Source: Chara braunii
Lineage: Eukaryota; Streptophyta; Charophyceae; Charales; Characeae
Direction of reading: 5' to 3'
Length of the DNA: 28,199 nt
NCBI GenBank assembly: GCA_003427395.1
Contig: BFEA01000089.1
Span: 2,872,175-2,900,373 of the forward strand
Under the pieces are notes generated by a model. The model did not search any database, was not told the origin of the DNA, and saw only the letters and a list, made by a program, of their open reading frames with translations. Numbering within the stretch: the stretch's first letter is position 1; every line of letters starts with the position of its first letter. Made by a program: the position numbers and the translations under genes. Shown here piece after piece: positions 1 to 9,815 of this stretch.

Positions 1-85
<85 letters not shown>
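1..85. repeat. (CT)n microsatellite at the left edge
   Basis: Uninterrupted CT dinucleotides run from the first base to position 85. The same motif ends the window and surrounds the N gap near 14.97 kb, so this is probably an assembly edge. Confidence 0.98.
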
Positions 86-88
<3 letters not shown>

Positions 89-629
89 GCCTGCCAGATA
101 GTGAGAAGTCAAGTAGCGAGAGGGTGAGGGAGAGATGGTGGACTTAGAAGAGGAAGAAGAAGAACTCTCTCTCTCTCAGTCCAGTACTAACCTGTGAAGG
201 TGGCACCCTGTTGCAGGTACATCGAAGACGAAGCTGGAGCTATGGCACCACATGTAAGTCTCCCTGGCCTCCGCCACCTCTCTCTCTCTCTCAATGCTAC
301 TCTAAGCTCCTAGCAGCGCCCAGCACTGAAGACTACTCCTAACGCTAGCTACTACTACTGCAGCATTCCTGCAGAGTGCTGCTGCCGAATCCTGTAGACG
401 GCCTCCTGCCTCCTGCACGTGAAGTGCCCGTGAACTGCCTGCAGCCTGCATGGCGGACCAGTACTATATGGTGCTGGACCGCCCTGGGATGCTGCTCTTT
501 CCCATGCCGAATCGTACCAGACACTGGCGTTGAAGTTCAAACAAAGGTTGTCTTGAAACAGGCCCAAAAATGGCCTGCGCTAAACCCTGGTCCGGCGCCT
601 AAGTTTCAGGACAGGTCGACTTTATGAGG

Positions 630-728
630 GCCTGAAAATGGCCCTCCTTTTCAGGCTTTTAGGCTGAAACAACACAGGGCCTGGAGGGCCCTTATTTTCC
701 GTCTGGTCGGGCCCTCCAGGCCCGTGTG
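630..728. repeat. Two adjacent hairpins (GGGCC-rich inverted repeats)
   Basis: The first hairpin has 9-base arms at 630-638 and 648-656 (GCCTGAAAA / TTTTCAGGC). The second has perfect 15-base arms at 677-691 and 709-723 around a 17-base loop. Its stem extends four more pairs (CACA/TGTG) past a one-base bulge. Function is unknown; it may be the end of a small foldback element. Confidence 0.85.
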
Positions 729-904
729 GATGCGCAGTATGCCACAGCAGGTGTATATGTATGTCTATGCTTACGAGTAGTTATCTATGTATTCATGTTG
801 TAATGTTCGCTATACTAACTCCATAACAAAAGCATCACTATGTCACCCATCACTTTGTCACCCAAAGTCACTGATACTCGCGAGAAAGGAGGTTGAGCTT
901 ATGC

Positions 905-990
905 CAGGGCTGGGCCGGCAAGTGGCCGATTCAGCTTGCCCGGCCCAACCGGATCCGGACCAGCCCGGGGGGGGTGAACCGGGAAACCGT
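905..990. repeat. GC-rich hairpin island
   Basis: The arms GGGCCGGCAAG (912-922) and CTTGCCCGGCCC (935-946) pair with one extra base. They are followed by CCGG-rich sequence ending in a run of G, then a pyrimidine tract. Related islands occur near 1.97, 11.31 and 26.89 kb. Confidence 0.6.
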
Positions 991-1964
991 TTTCTTTAAA
1001 TAAAGCTCAATTCTTTTTTCTTTTTTCCTTTTTTTCTTTTTTGGCGGATTCCGACTGTGCTCGTCAAGAGCTGTCGAAATCCGTAGTAAAAGTTTGAGGG
1101 TCCATTTTTTTTCCGAGGGTGCCCCAGGGGGAGGTGGGGATATCATTGGGATATTCACGGAGGTGTCACTTTCAGGGGGAGGGGTCGAATAAGCAAGGTT
1201 ACTTATCCGGCCCCCAGTGGCCCAAGAACTTCAGTTCAGCAGCAGAGAGCATTCGGGACTACGCGCACAGCCAGTAAAATCCTCCAGCCTACGAGACATA
1301 AGAGGAGTGGATCCTTAACAAAACTTATAGCTTTTCCAGAGTATAGTTCGACAGCAGAAAAGTTATGGTGTAGATTTCAGCTCGTGCAGGCAGAGCGTTT
1401 TCTGTTTGTTCTGGCTTTTTTTTTTTACATACGCTGGGTCATCAGTGTCCTCAGTCCGAAAGAATCTCGCCTGCCTCTGTCCAGATACACGTAGTGGAGC
1501 CAGGTCCATTCTAGATAGATTGAGAGAAAAATATAGCTTAGGTCCATTCTTGGGCTTGCACCTCAGACAGAGCCGAAACCCAGACCCACGACTCTTTCCC
1601 CAGAGCTTAGCAATGTTGCGGAAGCATATAACCTCAGGAGAGCGACTGGTCCTCCATAGTAATTCCCTCGTGGCTGAGGATGGACAACGGGTCCGTGGTC
1701 TGTTGGACCACACAATGCCAAAGCCAAATATGAGGCCTGGTGGACCCCCAATGTTTTAGAAACCGCATGAGGCGGTTGTCCCCCGCTGATCTGCAAAGAT
1801 CACCGGCAGAGATCTTTCGCTCGTTGATTTCCAGAAGTGGGGCCCAAGAAGCCCCAATCTGTTTTTGAATAGGAGGCCGTGGCCTCACGGGCGCTGGGCA
1901 GTCCCGGGGATGCCTGTCACTGCCCTGTACACCCCCTCCAGCGTGATATGCTGGATTCGACTGG

Positions 1965-2045
1965 GGGTCGGCCCGGTCGACCGCCCGGTCCGACCGGCAG
2001 GCTCCCGGGTGGGGGAGGGGCCCCCGGTCCAACCGGGGACCAGCC
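1965..2045. repeat. GC-rich CCGG/GACC island
   Basis: A dense run of CCCGGT, GACCG and CCGGGG motifs, forming several short self-complementary stretches. Composition and motifs resemble the islands near 0.9 and 26.9 kb. Confidence 0.45.
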
Positions 2046-2199
2046 CTGCTTTATGCACACCAACCCTGCAATCTTAGCAGACTGTTGATCCAAAACCCTG
2101 ACTAGAACTATTCGTTCCCAACTATTTGTGTGTGTTTTGTCATGTTTGTTATGAACAACTCCACAAAAATAGCATGACTGTGCTAGACCGTTTCATCGG

Positions 2200-2325
2200 A
2201 TTGTCACTGACTCAGCAGGAGGTTGAACCCCAACACCCAGGATGCATTTGACTTATGGAGATTGTCACCGACTCAGCAGGAGGTTGAACCCCAACAGTCC
2301 ACCCAGGATGCATTTCACTGATGGA
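2200..2325. repeat. 61-bp tandem duplication
   Basis: Two copies of a unit starting ATTGTCACTGACTCAGCAGG begin at 2200 and 2261. The second copy differs by a few substitutions and a 5-base insertion. The array adjoins the rRNA-like fragment. Confidence 0.85.
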
Positions 2326-2379
2326 TAAGGAGTGACCACGTCACTCAGAGTTAGAAATACCCTGTTGGGTTGGTCCTCT

Positions 2380-2556
2380 TCTGATTCATTGGGATTTAAA
2401 GGAAGAGTCATTTTGCCGAGTTCCTTCGACATGGTTATCTCAAGCTCCTTAGTATACTATACTTGTTCACCTGTGTCAGTTTGGGGTACAGTTCAATCTG
2501 CAATTGATTCTATCAAGTTTTTTTCCTGGAAAGTGAAGCCCTGTGTTCAGTAAGTG
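2380..2556 (-). pseudogene. Organellar 23S rRNA-like fragment (probable nuclear mitochondrial insert)
   Basis: Read on the minus strand, this stretch follows the bacterial/organellar large-subunit rRNA. It has a TTCCAGGAAA-type block, then ACTGTACCCCAAACTGACAC, an AGTATACTAAGG block, GCTTGAGATAACC and GAAGGAACTCGGCAAAATGA. From memory it is closest to plant-type mitochondrial 23S rRNA. Animal mitochondrial 16S lacks most of this region. After the AAAATGAC block the expected short stem is replaced by a longer one (CTCTTCC... GAAGAGG). Only a small part of the gene is present and it sits inside a midasin intron, so it is read as a non-functional insertion. A bacterial or plastid origin is less likely but not excluded. 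Confidence 0.72.
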
Positions 2557-2720
2557 TTTCACCAGCCAGATGTTTCATACTCAGAACAAACAAGAGTGTG
2601 CAGCACTGGGAAGGAAGCCCAATGTACAACAACAGTGAGTAGAACCATAGACTGCAAACCCTTTTCCAAAGTTGCTACTCAGGATTTGCAAGGTGCAATA
2701 CTCAGCACACCAAAACTCAC

Positions 2721-2843
2721 CTATCATCTTCAACACCACAGGCCGTGGTATTCGAAAAAGAGCTTGGAGCACAGCTGCCAGCTCTTCACCTGGAACCTCA
2801 TCAATGGTGACTTTCATCCACAGATTGTCCAGGATTTCCTTTG
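2721..2843 (-). CDS. MDN1: Midasin exon G: small-domain part of AAA1
   Basis: Minus-strand internal exon. The acceptor ...TTTGCAG lies just above 2843 and the donor GTGAGT just below 2721. It starts by completing an Ala codon (GCA) with the final G of exon F and ends in phase 1. It reads AKEILDNLWMKVTIDEV followed by an amphipathic stretch, PGEELAAVLQALF..., up to VVLKMI. This corresponds to the midasin segment after the sensor-1 strand, where plants have LWRRV.I.PP...DL and animals have a LLDKYWTKIHLDNL-type sequence. The match is motif-level but has the right order, strand and phase. The following exon was not found in the window. Confidence 0.8.
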
Positions 2844-3463
2844 CTGCAAACAATACAGAGAAAAATAAACTGCAAAATTAGTATCGCCCCAAGCAAATCG
2901 ACGTCAAACCTCTGAAATGACCTTTCAGAAAGACAGAATTCAACGAAAACCACAGCTGTGACACGAGGGGACATTTTCTCCATTCTTTCACTGAAATGAG
3001 ACAGCCCTTGCCAATACTGAACTTAAAAAAGCTAGTGTAGCTTTCCAAATATAAGCCCCTCATTTTTTTAACAACATGATTAAGACCAGAGCAACCTCTC
3101 TTTTCTAGACAAAAATACATGGAGAAAGTACAAAGCTTCAACAACTCGTGAGAAGAAACAGGAACACCATAAGAAATCGCACATCTGCAGTAGAAAAGGA
3201 TAAGGACGTTCTTGTTTTTATCACTCGTGCAGAACTTGCCCCAAGGAAAGTCTGGGACTGAACCTAGCCGTAATGCCAGCTAGGAACATCCATGAAAGCC
3301 TCAGGGCCGACGTTCCCTCACTGTTACCTGCTGCGCCTGCACACGGGCCCATTTCAAGGGGCCCGGCGGTTGCTGAGGGACCCCCAGACCGCATGCCATC
3401 AGACATGCGCCCTGGAGGCCCACGCCGGCCCCCAGGCTGCAGATTTCACATAAAGGCGGCAGT

Positions 3464-3484
3464 ATTTATTTATTTATTTATTTA
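3464..3484. repeat. (TTTA)n microsatellite
   Basis: About five tandem copies of TTTA. Confidence 0.9.
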
Positions 3485-3519
3485 CTTACCATTGCTTGTC
3501 CGTTGTCTGTGCAGACGAC

Positions 3520-3720
3520 ATTTCGGACTTGCAGACCCCAAGGCAACGCCTTGGGCCACGTACAGAGACACGAGGCCCTCCCGAAACCAGGCGCGTTTTG
3601 ACACCTGACTAAACGGTACCGGTACCGTTTCGGACCTTCGGCACCAAGTGGGCCAGGTGCAAAGGAACAGGGCCTGATCCAGGCCTGGCGCATTTTTGCG
3701 CCTCCTGCATCAGCAGCATG
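3520..3720. repeat. Degenerate tandem GC-rich repeat with central palindrome
   Basis: On the minus strand two diverged units follow each other. Each has a GCGC-containing start (CAAAAATGCGCC / CAAAACGCGCC), a GGCCC block, a GTACGTGGCCC / GCACCTGGCCC block and an AAGG end. At 3611-3630 AAACGGTACCGGTACCGTTT is a perfect 20-bp palindrome at the unit junction. Confidence 0.55.
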
Positions 3721-4090
3721 GTCTGGACGTCCGGTAGGGACCCAGACCAGTTGGGCCGTTTCTGAGGCCAGCACCAGGTAGGTTCAGCCGCCCAGCGCTA
3801 CATAGAGCTGGGCAGCGGCTGGGCCAGGGACAGTTCGGGCAGCTCACTTCTCAAGCGACACGCTGCTGGACCGGCGCTGCAGCTTCGCGCTGCACTGCGA
3901 ACTGGAGATAGGGGAGTAGGTAGGAGAGGGCGGAGGCCATACCTGCAGACGGCGGACCTACCTGGCCCCATAGCTGGGACTCCGCTCGCGACCTGCACAA
4001 GACAGCAACCACGCGGTAGTCAGTGACGGCGGTCTTCCTGCAGGTGAGATAGTAGGGATGACGATCCCCTCGTCTCCCCCCCTCCATCTC

Positions 4091-4128
4091 TCTTCTTCTT
4101 CTTCTTCTTCTTCTTCTTCTTCTTCTTC
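4091..4128. repeat. (TTC)n microsatellite
   Basis: About twelve uninterrupted TTC units on the plus strand, GAA on the gene's sense strand. Confidence 0.95.
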
Positions 4129-5426
4129 AGGTACGAGAGTGAGAGTGGTTACAGGCGGAGGATATAGGCAGAGGTTACCGTGGGCATGGCGGCCATGATC
4201 TGATTCGACATTTCTGAGACAGACATTGATTGGACATAGGCAAGAGACTATTTTTGGACTTCGCTATTGCGACTTACCTCCATCTTCGTTGCACGCTCCC
4301 TTCCATCTCTCGTCTGTGGTACCTCCCCATGTGTGTGTACAGGAGGGACCTTTCTTCTTGTGTGCGGTCCCTCCTCCTCTCACATGTGTGATGTATGATG
4401 GGATGTCGTGTCAGTCCCAGTCAGGTCAGGACTTATCTTAAAGTCTTCCGTTGCGCTACTATGTGCCATTTTGTATGTATCAGCGTGTACATTGCTTGTT
4501 GATGCTCAACTGACATTGCGTTGTCCATTCAGTCCTTTTCATCACATTGCGGATCCTTGGCTCTACGTACATTGCCCAACTGGGCATGTATCACTTACTC
4601 ACTACATCCAAGAAATACATGACGCAGCGCACGATCAATTCAAAAATCCATTAGTATATTTAAAAGCACCAATTGTGAAGTCAGTGAAGCTCTGTGGACT
4701 ACTGAGATGAGATGAGCAGCTGGCTCTACTCACAACGTGCTCCAGACTCCGACATTGTGCCATGCCCTGACCGTGTGACGGATGCCAGAATCTGGAAATT
4801 GTGTGCAGCTTCAATGACCTGCTCATAACAACAAACAGAAGAACAGCATGACCACAGCAGCCAGAAATCTTCAGCACAGCTCCTCAACAAGCAGCTACAC
4901 AAAGTGATTGCTCCCATTGTCTACTGGGCTGCCCATTTGCCGCGGATGTCGTTTCTGCTTTTCACCTTCAAGCATGGACCAGACTCTACACATTTCCTAT
5001 TAGCTGGCAAGCCACAGGTGCTCCACCCACAACCTGCCCCCATTTTCGCTGGAAAGTGGGAACTTGGGATCACAGACAGTCCTCCCTGTGGACCCCAGAC
5101 CTGCAAAGGCCTGTTCACAAAATCCGTGCAAATGTGTACTGCAAGCAGGGAGACTCTAAAAGATCAACAACTCCCTGCGAAGCCCATTGGAAGCATGCTC
5201 TGAAGTCTTTCTTCCTCTTTACTGCAAATAGTTTATTAGCAAAGAACTGCTCTTCTATGATCTGATCCACTGTGCCCCTTCCGTTCCCGGAACTTCACAT
5301 CTAACTCTGTTCACAGACTGTGTTAGACGGTTATCACCTACATGCAAGACAGACTATCCTCATTGCAGGCCAACTCATTGCTGCAAACCAAGAAGCATGC
5401 CGAGAAGACTCCTTTCCAAATTTTAC

Positions 5427-5484
5427 CTTGTTGCTTTAAAGGAAGGACATCATACGCAAAAAGATGTGCTGACATAGTGTAGAT
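5427..5484 (-). CDS. MDN1: Midasin exon F: 58-nt sensor-1 micro-exon
   Basis: Minus-strand mini-exon between the acceptor TTTGCGGCAG and the donor GTAAAA. Entered in phase 0 it reads IYTMSAHLFAYDVLPLKQQ plus one base, so it ends in phase 1 exactly as exon G requires. SAHLFAY aligns with the midasin sensor-1 strand (plant SFRLFAT, animal GFQFFAT), which is expected right after the PGRGE end of exon E. The open frame extends upstream of the acceptor, so a longer exon is formally possible, but that extension has no midasin resemblance and would break the join to exon E. The donor is weak (+3 to +6 AAAA) and the segment is shorter than in relatives, so confidence is moderate. Confidence 0.62.
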
Positions 5485-5661
5485 CTGCCGCAAATAGTAC
5501 AAGGCCTTCACAGGGCCTCCAGAAAACCTCGCAATTCTGGAAACGTCTCCCAATCTCTATGTACGCTGAGAATAAGCTCTGTTATGATGTTATCTACATT
5601 GGGACCGATCAGATTCCCCAAACTAACTTGGAACACGCTTGCCCTCACAAAGACAGGATCT

Positions 5662-5733
5662 GTACAATGCCCTTTATAAACACAGGGCATGTACAATGGC
5701 CTTTATAAACAGCATCCATATCAGCATCCATAT
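5662..5733. repeat. Short direct repeats (29 bp x2, 12 bp x2)
   Basis: GTACAATGCCCTTTATAAAC recurs with one change 29 bp later (5662 and 5691). It is followed by two exact copies of CAGCATCCATAT (5710-5721 and 5722-5733). Confidence 0.85.
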
Positions 5734-6125
5734 CTTTGCTAGGCTATCTTTTGCTGCAGACCACGCACACAAACAAGTAACGATCACACACCCCCGCCCC
5801 ACGAGACCCCACGAGACACTGCCCATTGCTCTCTCTTCCAAAGGGCCTTCGGCACCCTCCACGGACCACTAAGCATCAATTCTGAAGTTGAGGCTGCCAT
5901 TGCATAAATCCTTGTACGGCGTAGGGTTTCATGTTTCTAGAATTGGTATCCATATCTAGCGTTATGGGTGTCTCTGTACCCATACGAGAAGCCACGACTT
6001 TCACCTTTCCCGAACAACTACCGTCTTGCCAATAATTGTTTCTCCATAGTCTCTACAGGTCAGTTATGAACATGATTCCCAGGACACACGGTTTCACATA
6101 CTCCAGCTTTGGGGTCAGGCCGCAA

Positions 6126-6223
6126 GCCCCACTGGTGCTAGGTTCATGACAGGAAAGTAGGAAGCTGCCCATTATCACGGTAACATTCATATTCTCCAAA
6201 CATGAACAAAGCACCAGTGGGGC
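6126..6223. repeat. Inverted repeat with 14-bp arms
   Basis: GCCCCACTGGTGCT (6126-6139) is perfectly complementary to AGCACCAGTGGGGC (6210-6223), and flanking GGCC-rich bases also pair in part. The loop is about 70 bases. It could be a small foldback element. Confidence 0.75.
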
Positions 6224-7218
6224 CTGGCCCTTGCACTTCTCTACTTCTAAAATAGTTGTGAAGCACATGTCATTACTAACAATTCACACAGAGCTCCCGT
6301 CTGACCACCCTTTTAATGTCACATGAGTTTTCATGCTTCTGGAATATAGAGCTTCTTCAAGGGAACTTGTATAATCCAATGTGCATACAATAGAAAAGAT
6401 TGGAAAGTCTTGCCGGCGAAGGTGCCTCCGATAATTAAGTAGACTTGTATCATCCAATGTGCACTCAATGCAATAGTGATCGTGCCCAGCAAAACACTGG
6501 TGCCCGAGGGACCCGCCCCCGGGCGTGTGACGACCGGCACAGGACCCCNGTTGTCGGTCGCGGATGGTACCGTCCCAGCATTGACCATACAGTCAGGCTT
6601 GGACTGTGTGCACAGCAGGGCGGACTACCCTGTGTACCTTCCCCCGCAGCTCACTCCTCGGGACCAATGAATGGATAAAGCAGTGAATTCCTTATCCAGT
6701 AAGCAAACAGCAGATCGCTCTTGGCCTGACAAGTAGGGATTCTAGGTAAGCTTCACCCTCTCGTTCACAACTCGGATGATTTTCCATTCCGCTCCAAGTG
6801 CATAAGAATGCATTCCGTCATACGAAAAGAGGAAACAAGAACAGGAGGACAACAACAGTGTAGGGGCAGGAAAACAAGAAAGCAGATGGAGAAGAGCATA
6901 AATAGTTTCCGATGAATGGGTCTAAAAGTTTGAACTTCGTACATATGAAGTGTTAATAAAAGGTAAAGCAAATAGTGCCATGAATCATCGTTCGATAATG
7001 TTCTCGATAAACTAGTAGGTTTATATAGGACCACACACGTTGAGTCGACGTGAACTGCAAGGCACAATCAACAATCACAATCGAAGCCAGAGAACAGTTG
7101 CAGAGATATCAACTCCAACTGAAAAAGACATGTCAGTGTAGCAGCCAAAAGCGTCGTACTATGAATTATATGAAACAGTTATTCAACGGTAATGCATGAA
7201 ATGTGTGTGCAGAATTAC

Positions 7219-7338
7219 CTCGCCCCTTCCAGGGATGTAGAGCTTCCTATCTTCGAGGAGAGGGATCAACGCGGACAGAATCTCAAATGGTGCCATGTCA
7301 ATATTTTCAAAGACAATCCAGATGCCTTTAGAGACAGC
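7219..7338 (-). CDS. MDN1: Midasin exon E: Walker B of AAA1
   Basis: Minus-strand exon of exactly 40 codons, phase 0 at both ends, with acceptor CTGTGGCAG and donor GTAATT. It reads AVSKGIWIVFENIDMAPFEI, then LSALIPLLED, then RKLYIPGRGE. This is the conserved midasin block in which plants have AV.NGFWVVFEDIDKAPSDV and animals have A...GHWILLEDIDYAPLDV followed by PLLENG.L.IPGRG. The hydrophobic strand IWIVF followed by ENID is the Walker B of the first AAA module. Relatives known to me carry Glu-Asp here, so Asn in the second position is a notable substitution. It joins in frame to exon D (..GALTQ | AVSKG). Confidence 0.92.
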
Positions 7339-7617
7339 CTGCCACAGACACCACACACACATCGGGTTGGTTCATAGCACATGGATAAAATTGGAGATCC
7401 AACTTTCCATTCCCTTACCAAATACATTACTACCACTGCAAAAGCATCTTAGCGTCAATTACAGCCAGATTCACTTTAGATACTCAGTCTGAATATGCCC
7501 TAAGATAGCATGACAAACTCAGCTTCATATAACATGTGAACAGCCCGCATTCTCACTAGAGAAATCCAAAGACTTTCCCATAAATAAAGAATGCAGAACT
7601 GGAATTATTTGTCAAAT

Positions 7618-8200
7618 GCCTCGGGAGGACTTAATGCATTTCTGAGTGTGGAACTTGACCGTCAGTGGATCGCAACAGTGCCTCCCCATAGGGTTTGGGC
7701 CCTGGGCCTTCCACTTTTTCCTTTCCTTTTCAATCAACCGATACAATCCTGGCACATATTTGGGTCCTCCTGTGTCATAAAAAATGCTTGAGGAACATCC
7801 ACATAGGAATCATACGCCTCGGGAGCACTTGATGCATTCCAAGTGTGGAACTTGACCATCACTGGATCGCAACAGTGCCTCCCCATAGGGTTCGGGCCCT
7901 GGGGCCTCGCACTTTCTCCTTTCCTTTTCAATAGACCAGTACAATCTTGGCACATATTTGGGTCCTTCTGTGTCGTGAAAAATGCTTGAGGAAAATCCAC
8001 GTCGGGATCATATGCCTCGGGAGCACTTGATGCATTCAAGAGTGTGGAACTTGACCATCAGTGAATCGCAACAGTGCCTTCACATAGGGTTTGGACCCTA
8101 GGGCCTCACACTTTCTCCTTTCCTTGTCAATCAACCGCTACAGTCTTGGCGCATATTTGGGTGCTTCTGTGTCATGAAAAATGCTTGGGGATCATATGGT
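7618..8200. repeat. 198-bp tandem array, about three copies
   Basis: Units starting GCCTCGGGAG begin at 7618, 7816 and 8014, exactly 198 bp apart. The third unit breaks off near 8200 after ATGCTTGGGGATCATATG. Divergence between units is small. Because 198 is divisible by 3, the minus strand shows a repeated open frame (SSAPEAYD..VD.PQAFF), an artefact of the repeat. Confidence 0.93.
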
Positions 8201-9316
8201 TGTGCTATAAGTCCCCGAAACGCAGTCTTACAGGCCGCCGATTCCCAACACCTTCCAGCCAATGGGAAGGGGGCTACCAATGAGCTGCTCCGCCCCCCGC
8301 CATTCGTGCTCCCCACTGGTTGGAACAGCAACATTCCCACTCATTTGCATTTAAGAGTACATGTGGGTCCTGAGGTGGTATTGATTGACATGATGATGAC
8401 GGTAATTATTCCAACTGCTGCTGACGGTGGTAGACTTATGCCGAGAGTTTTCCGAGGTTGTAATCACGACCACGACAATGATGGCAGTCATTGCTGTTGC
8501 TGCTGGCAACAATGGACTAATGTAGTAATGTTGATATTCGCCGTCGACGCATTGTATCAGAATAGCACACCCAAAACAAGTAATCTGTCTGATCAGTAGA
8601 GGAGAAACAAGAGGAACTACTATGATGTTGATGATGATAGGAGGGCATTATCCCACAAGTTGCATACAACCTTCCACATCACCCAACCACCACTATAACT
8701 TATGTGCTTGCCTCCATTCTCACCCAAACTATGGCTGCCACTCTGCTGCTCCAGTAGCCTCTGCTATAGCTGCACCTGGTAGCTCCAGGAGTTAATCCCC
8801 AATGCTTCAACCCTCAGCCAAGCCAACGAAGGAAAGAGCCAACCAAGCAGGCGCTGGATATATTTCTGGATAGGCCAGGGCACTCAGCAAATGTATGTCT
8901 GAGCCACACGTTACTTTGTCGAGGCCAGATGCATGATGGAAAATGCAATGTGGCTAGGTCTACATGCTTCTGGAAGCAAGTGTGCCAGCGCTATGATCAC
9001 ATCTCGAACGGCTCAGATGTGCAAGCTCAACATGTGGTCCAGCATCCCAATCCGAAGTTTAATTTACAAACACGGTGGACTAAGAAATTCCGATTTCAAA
9101 ACCTCGCAAAGGGGGCAAGAAGGGCTGCTTCACAACCATCCACAAGGGAGTGCACAGAGCGACAGGAAGCGTAGTGTCCCTCCTCATCAGGCCCGTGAAG
9201 ACTGAAATTAGATGCCAATGGAAATCTGAGCAAAACACTCTGCAAAAGTCGAGCCGGAGAAGCTCAGAACCAAGTAGAGGTGATGATCCTGAACTAACCC
9301 GCCAGTTAGGAGTCGG

Positions 9317-9338
9317 AAAAAAAAAAAAAAAAAAAAAA
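9317..9338. repeat. A(22) homopolymer
   Basis: Twenty-two consecutive A, followed at 9340-9360 by further A-rich sequence. Confidence 0.97.
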
Positions 9339-9419
9339 GTTAAAAAAAACCAAAAAAAAACAGATTTGAGAAAGGAGGCCACAGTTGCGAGGAGCCCTGG
9401 GCCAAGTTACCCTCTATCA

Positions 9420-9815
9420 GGATGGGTAGGGTACGACGCACTCAGTGGCTTAACTTTTACCTTGTATTGCCTATCAACGAATGCCTTAACAAGCCTAGAA
9501 TCAGGGAGAGGAGTAGGCTGAAGGAGCTGTGCGCCATCTGCAAAGAGGGTAAAATTGAGGACTTAGAGCACTGCCTCTTAAGGTGGCCCAAGCGTAGAAG
9601 CTGCCTTGATCTTTCCTATGGAGGCACCATAGAGAAGGAAACAGGTAGACTGTACGAATTCCAGTGGCTTCCAGTCGTTGAAAACCTCTACAACTTCAGG
9701 TGCTTCACGCAGCATGCAGTCACAATAGGACTGAGAAGGACTAAGGCGGCGAGCAATAAGGGTAGCAGAAAGGTGACCACTACATCGCACACGGCAGGGG
9801 TGGAGCAGGGGTAAA
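9420..9815 (+). pseudogene. LINE (non-LTR retrotransposon) 3'-end relic
   Basis: The plus-strand frame contains INECLNKPRIRERSRLKELC, then AICKEGKIEDLEHCLLRWPK. This is the Cys-x2-Cys ... E.LEH.LL.CP motif found near the C-terminus of many LINE ORF2 proteins, after the reverse transcriptase. The final Cys expected before Pro is Trp here. About 80 more residues follow before a stop at 9812-9814. No reverse transcriptase core precedes it; upstream is an A-rich tract. It is an isolated, probably 5'-truncated and decayed copy within a midasin intron. It lies opposite in orientation to the LINE relic near 24.5-25.2 kb, and I cannot tell whether both come from the same family. Confidence 0.62.

Larger units (their letters stand above)
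86..2720 (-). other. Midasin intron following exon G (partial) and its insertions
   Basis: This stretch lies downstream of exon G on the minus strand. The exon ends in phase 1, so the gene must continue, but I found no exon resembling the next conserved midasin block (the RDLLKWC-type motif) before the window edge. It holds GC-rich hairpins, a 61-bp tandem duplication and an organellar 23S rRNA-like fragment. The frames around 1.36-2.03 kb on both strands overlap each other and match no family I recognise. Confidence 0.6.
2844..5426 (-). other. Midasin intron between exons F and G
   Basis: This 2.6-kb intron contains (TTTA)n at 3464-3484, degenerate GC-rich repeats at about 3.52-3.72 kb with a 20-bp palindrome, and (TTC)n at 4091-4128. 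I recognise no coding sequence in it. Open frames on both strands at 4.4-5.3 kb match no family I know. Confidence 0.65.
5485..7218 (-). other. Midasin intron between exons E and F
   Basis: A 1.7-kb intron. It contains short direct repeats at 5662-5733, an inverted repeat at 6126-6223 and one ambiguous base at 6549. Open frames on the minus strand at 6.33-6.59 and 6.77-7.07 kb show no recognisable domain. Confidence 0.65.

Noticed and set aside
1363-2032. Overlapping ORFs of 116-132 codons on both strands
   Set aside because: The frames contradict each other and the minus-strand frames do not resemble the next midasin segment. No family was recognised.
2380-2556. A functional rRNA gene
   Set aside because: Only a small part of a 23S-like molecule is present and it sits in a nuclear intron.
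3851-4087. Minus-strand ORFs near 3.8-4.1 kb as midasin exons
   Set aside because: No conserved midasin motif, wrong place relative to exons F and G, and not needed by the phase chain.
5338-5553. Longer 71-codon minus-strand ORF containing the exon F residues
   Set aside because: Residues upstream of the CAG acceptor and downstream of the donor have no midasin similarity. Only the 58-nt core fits the phases of exons E and G.
7734-8039. Minus-strand 101-codon ORF with repeated SSAPEAYD motif
   Set aside because: It exists only because the 198-bp tandem unit is a multiple of three. No domain, and the frame stops at the array edge.
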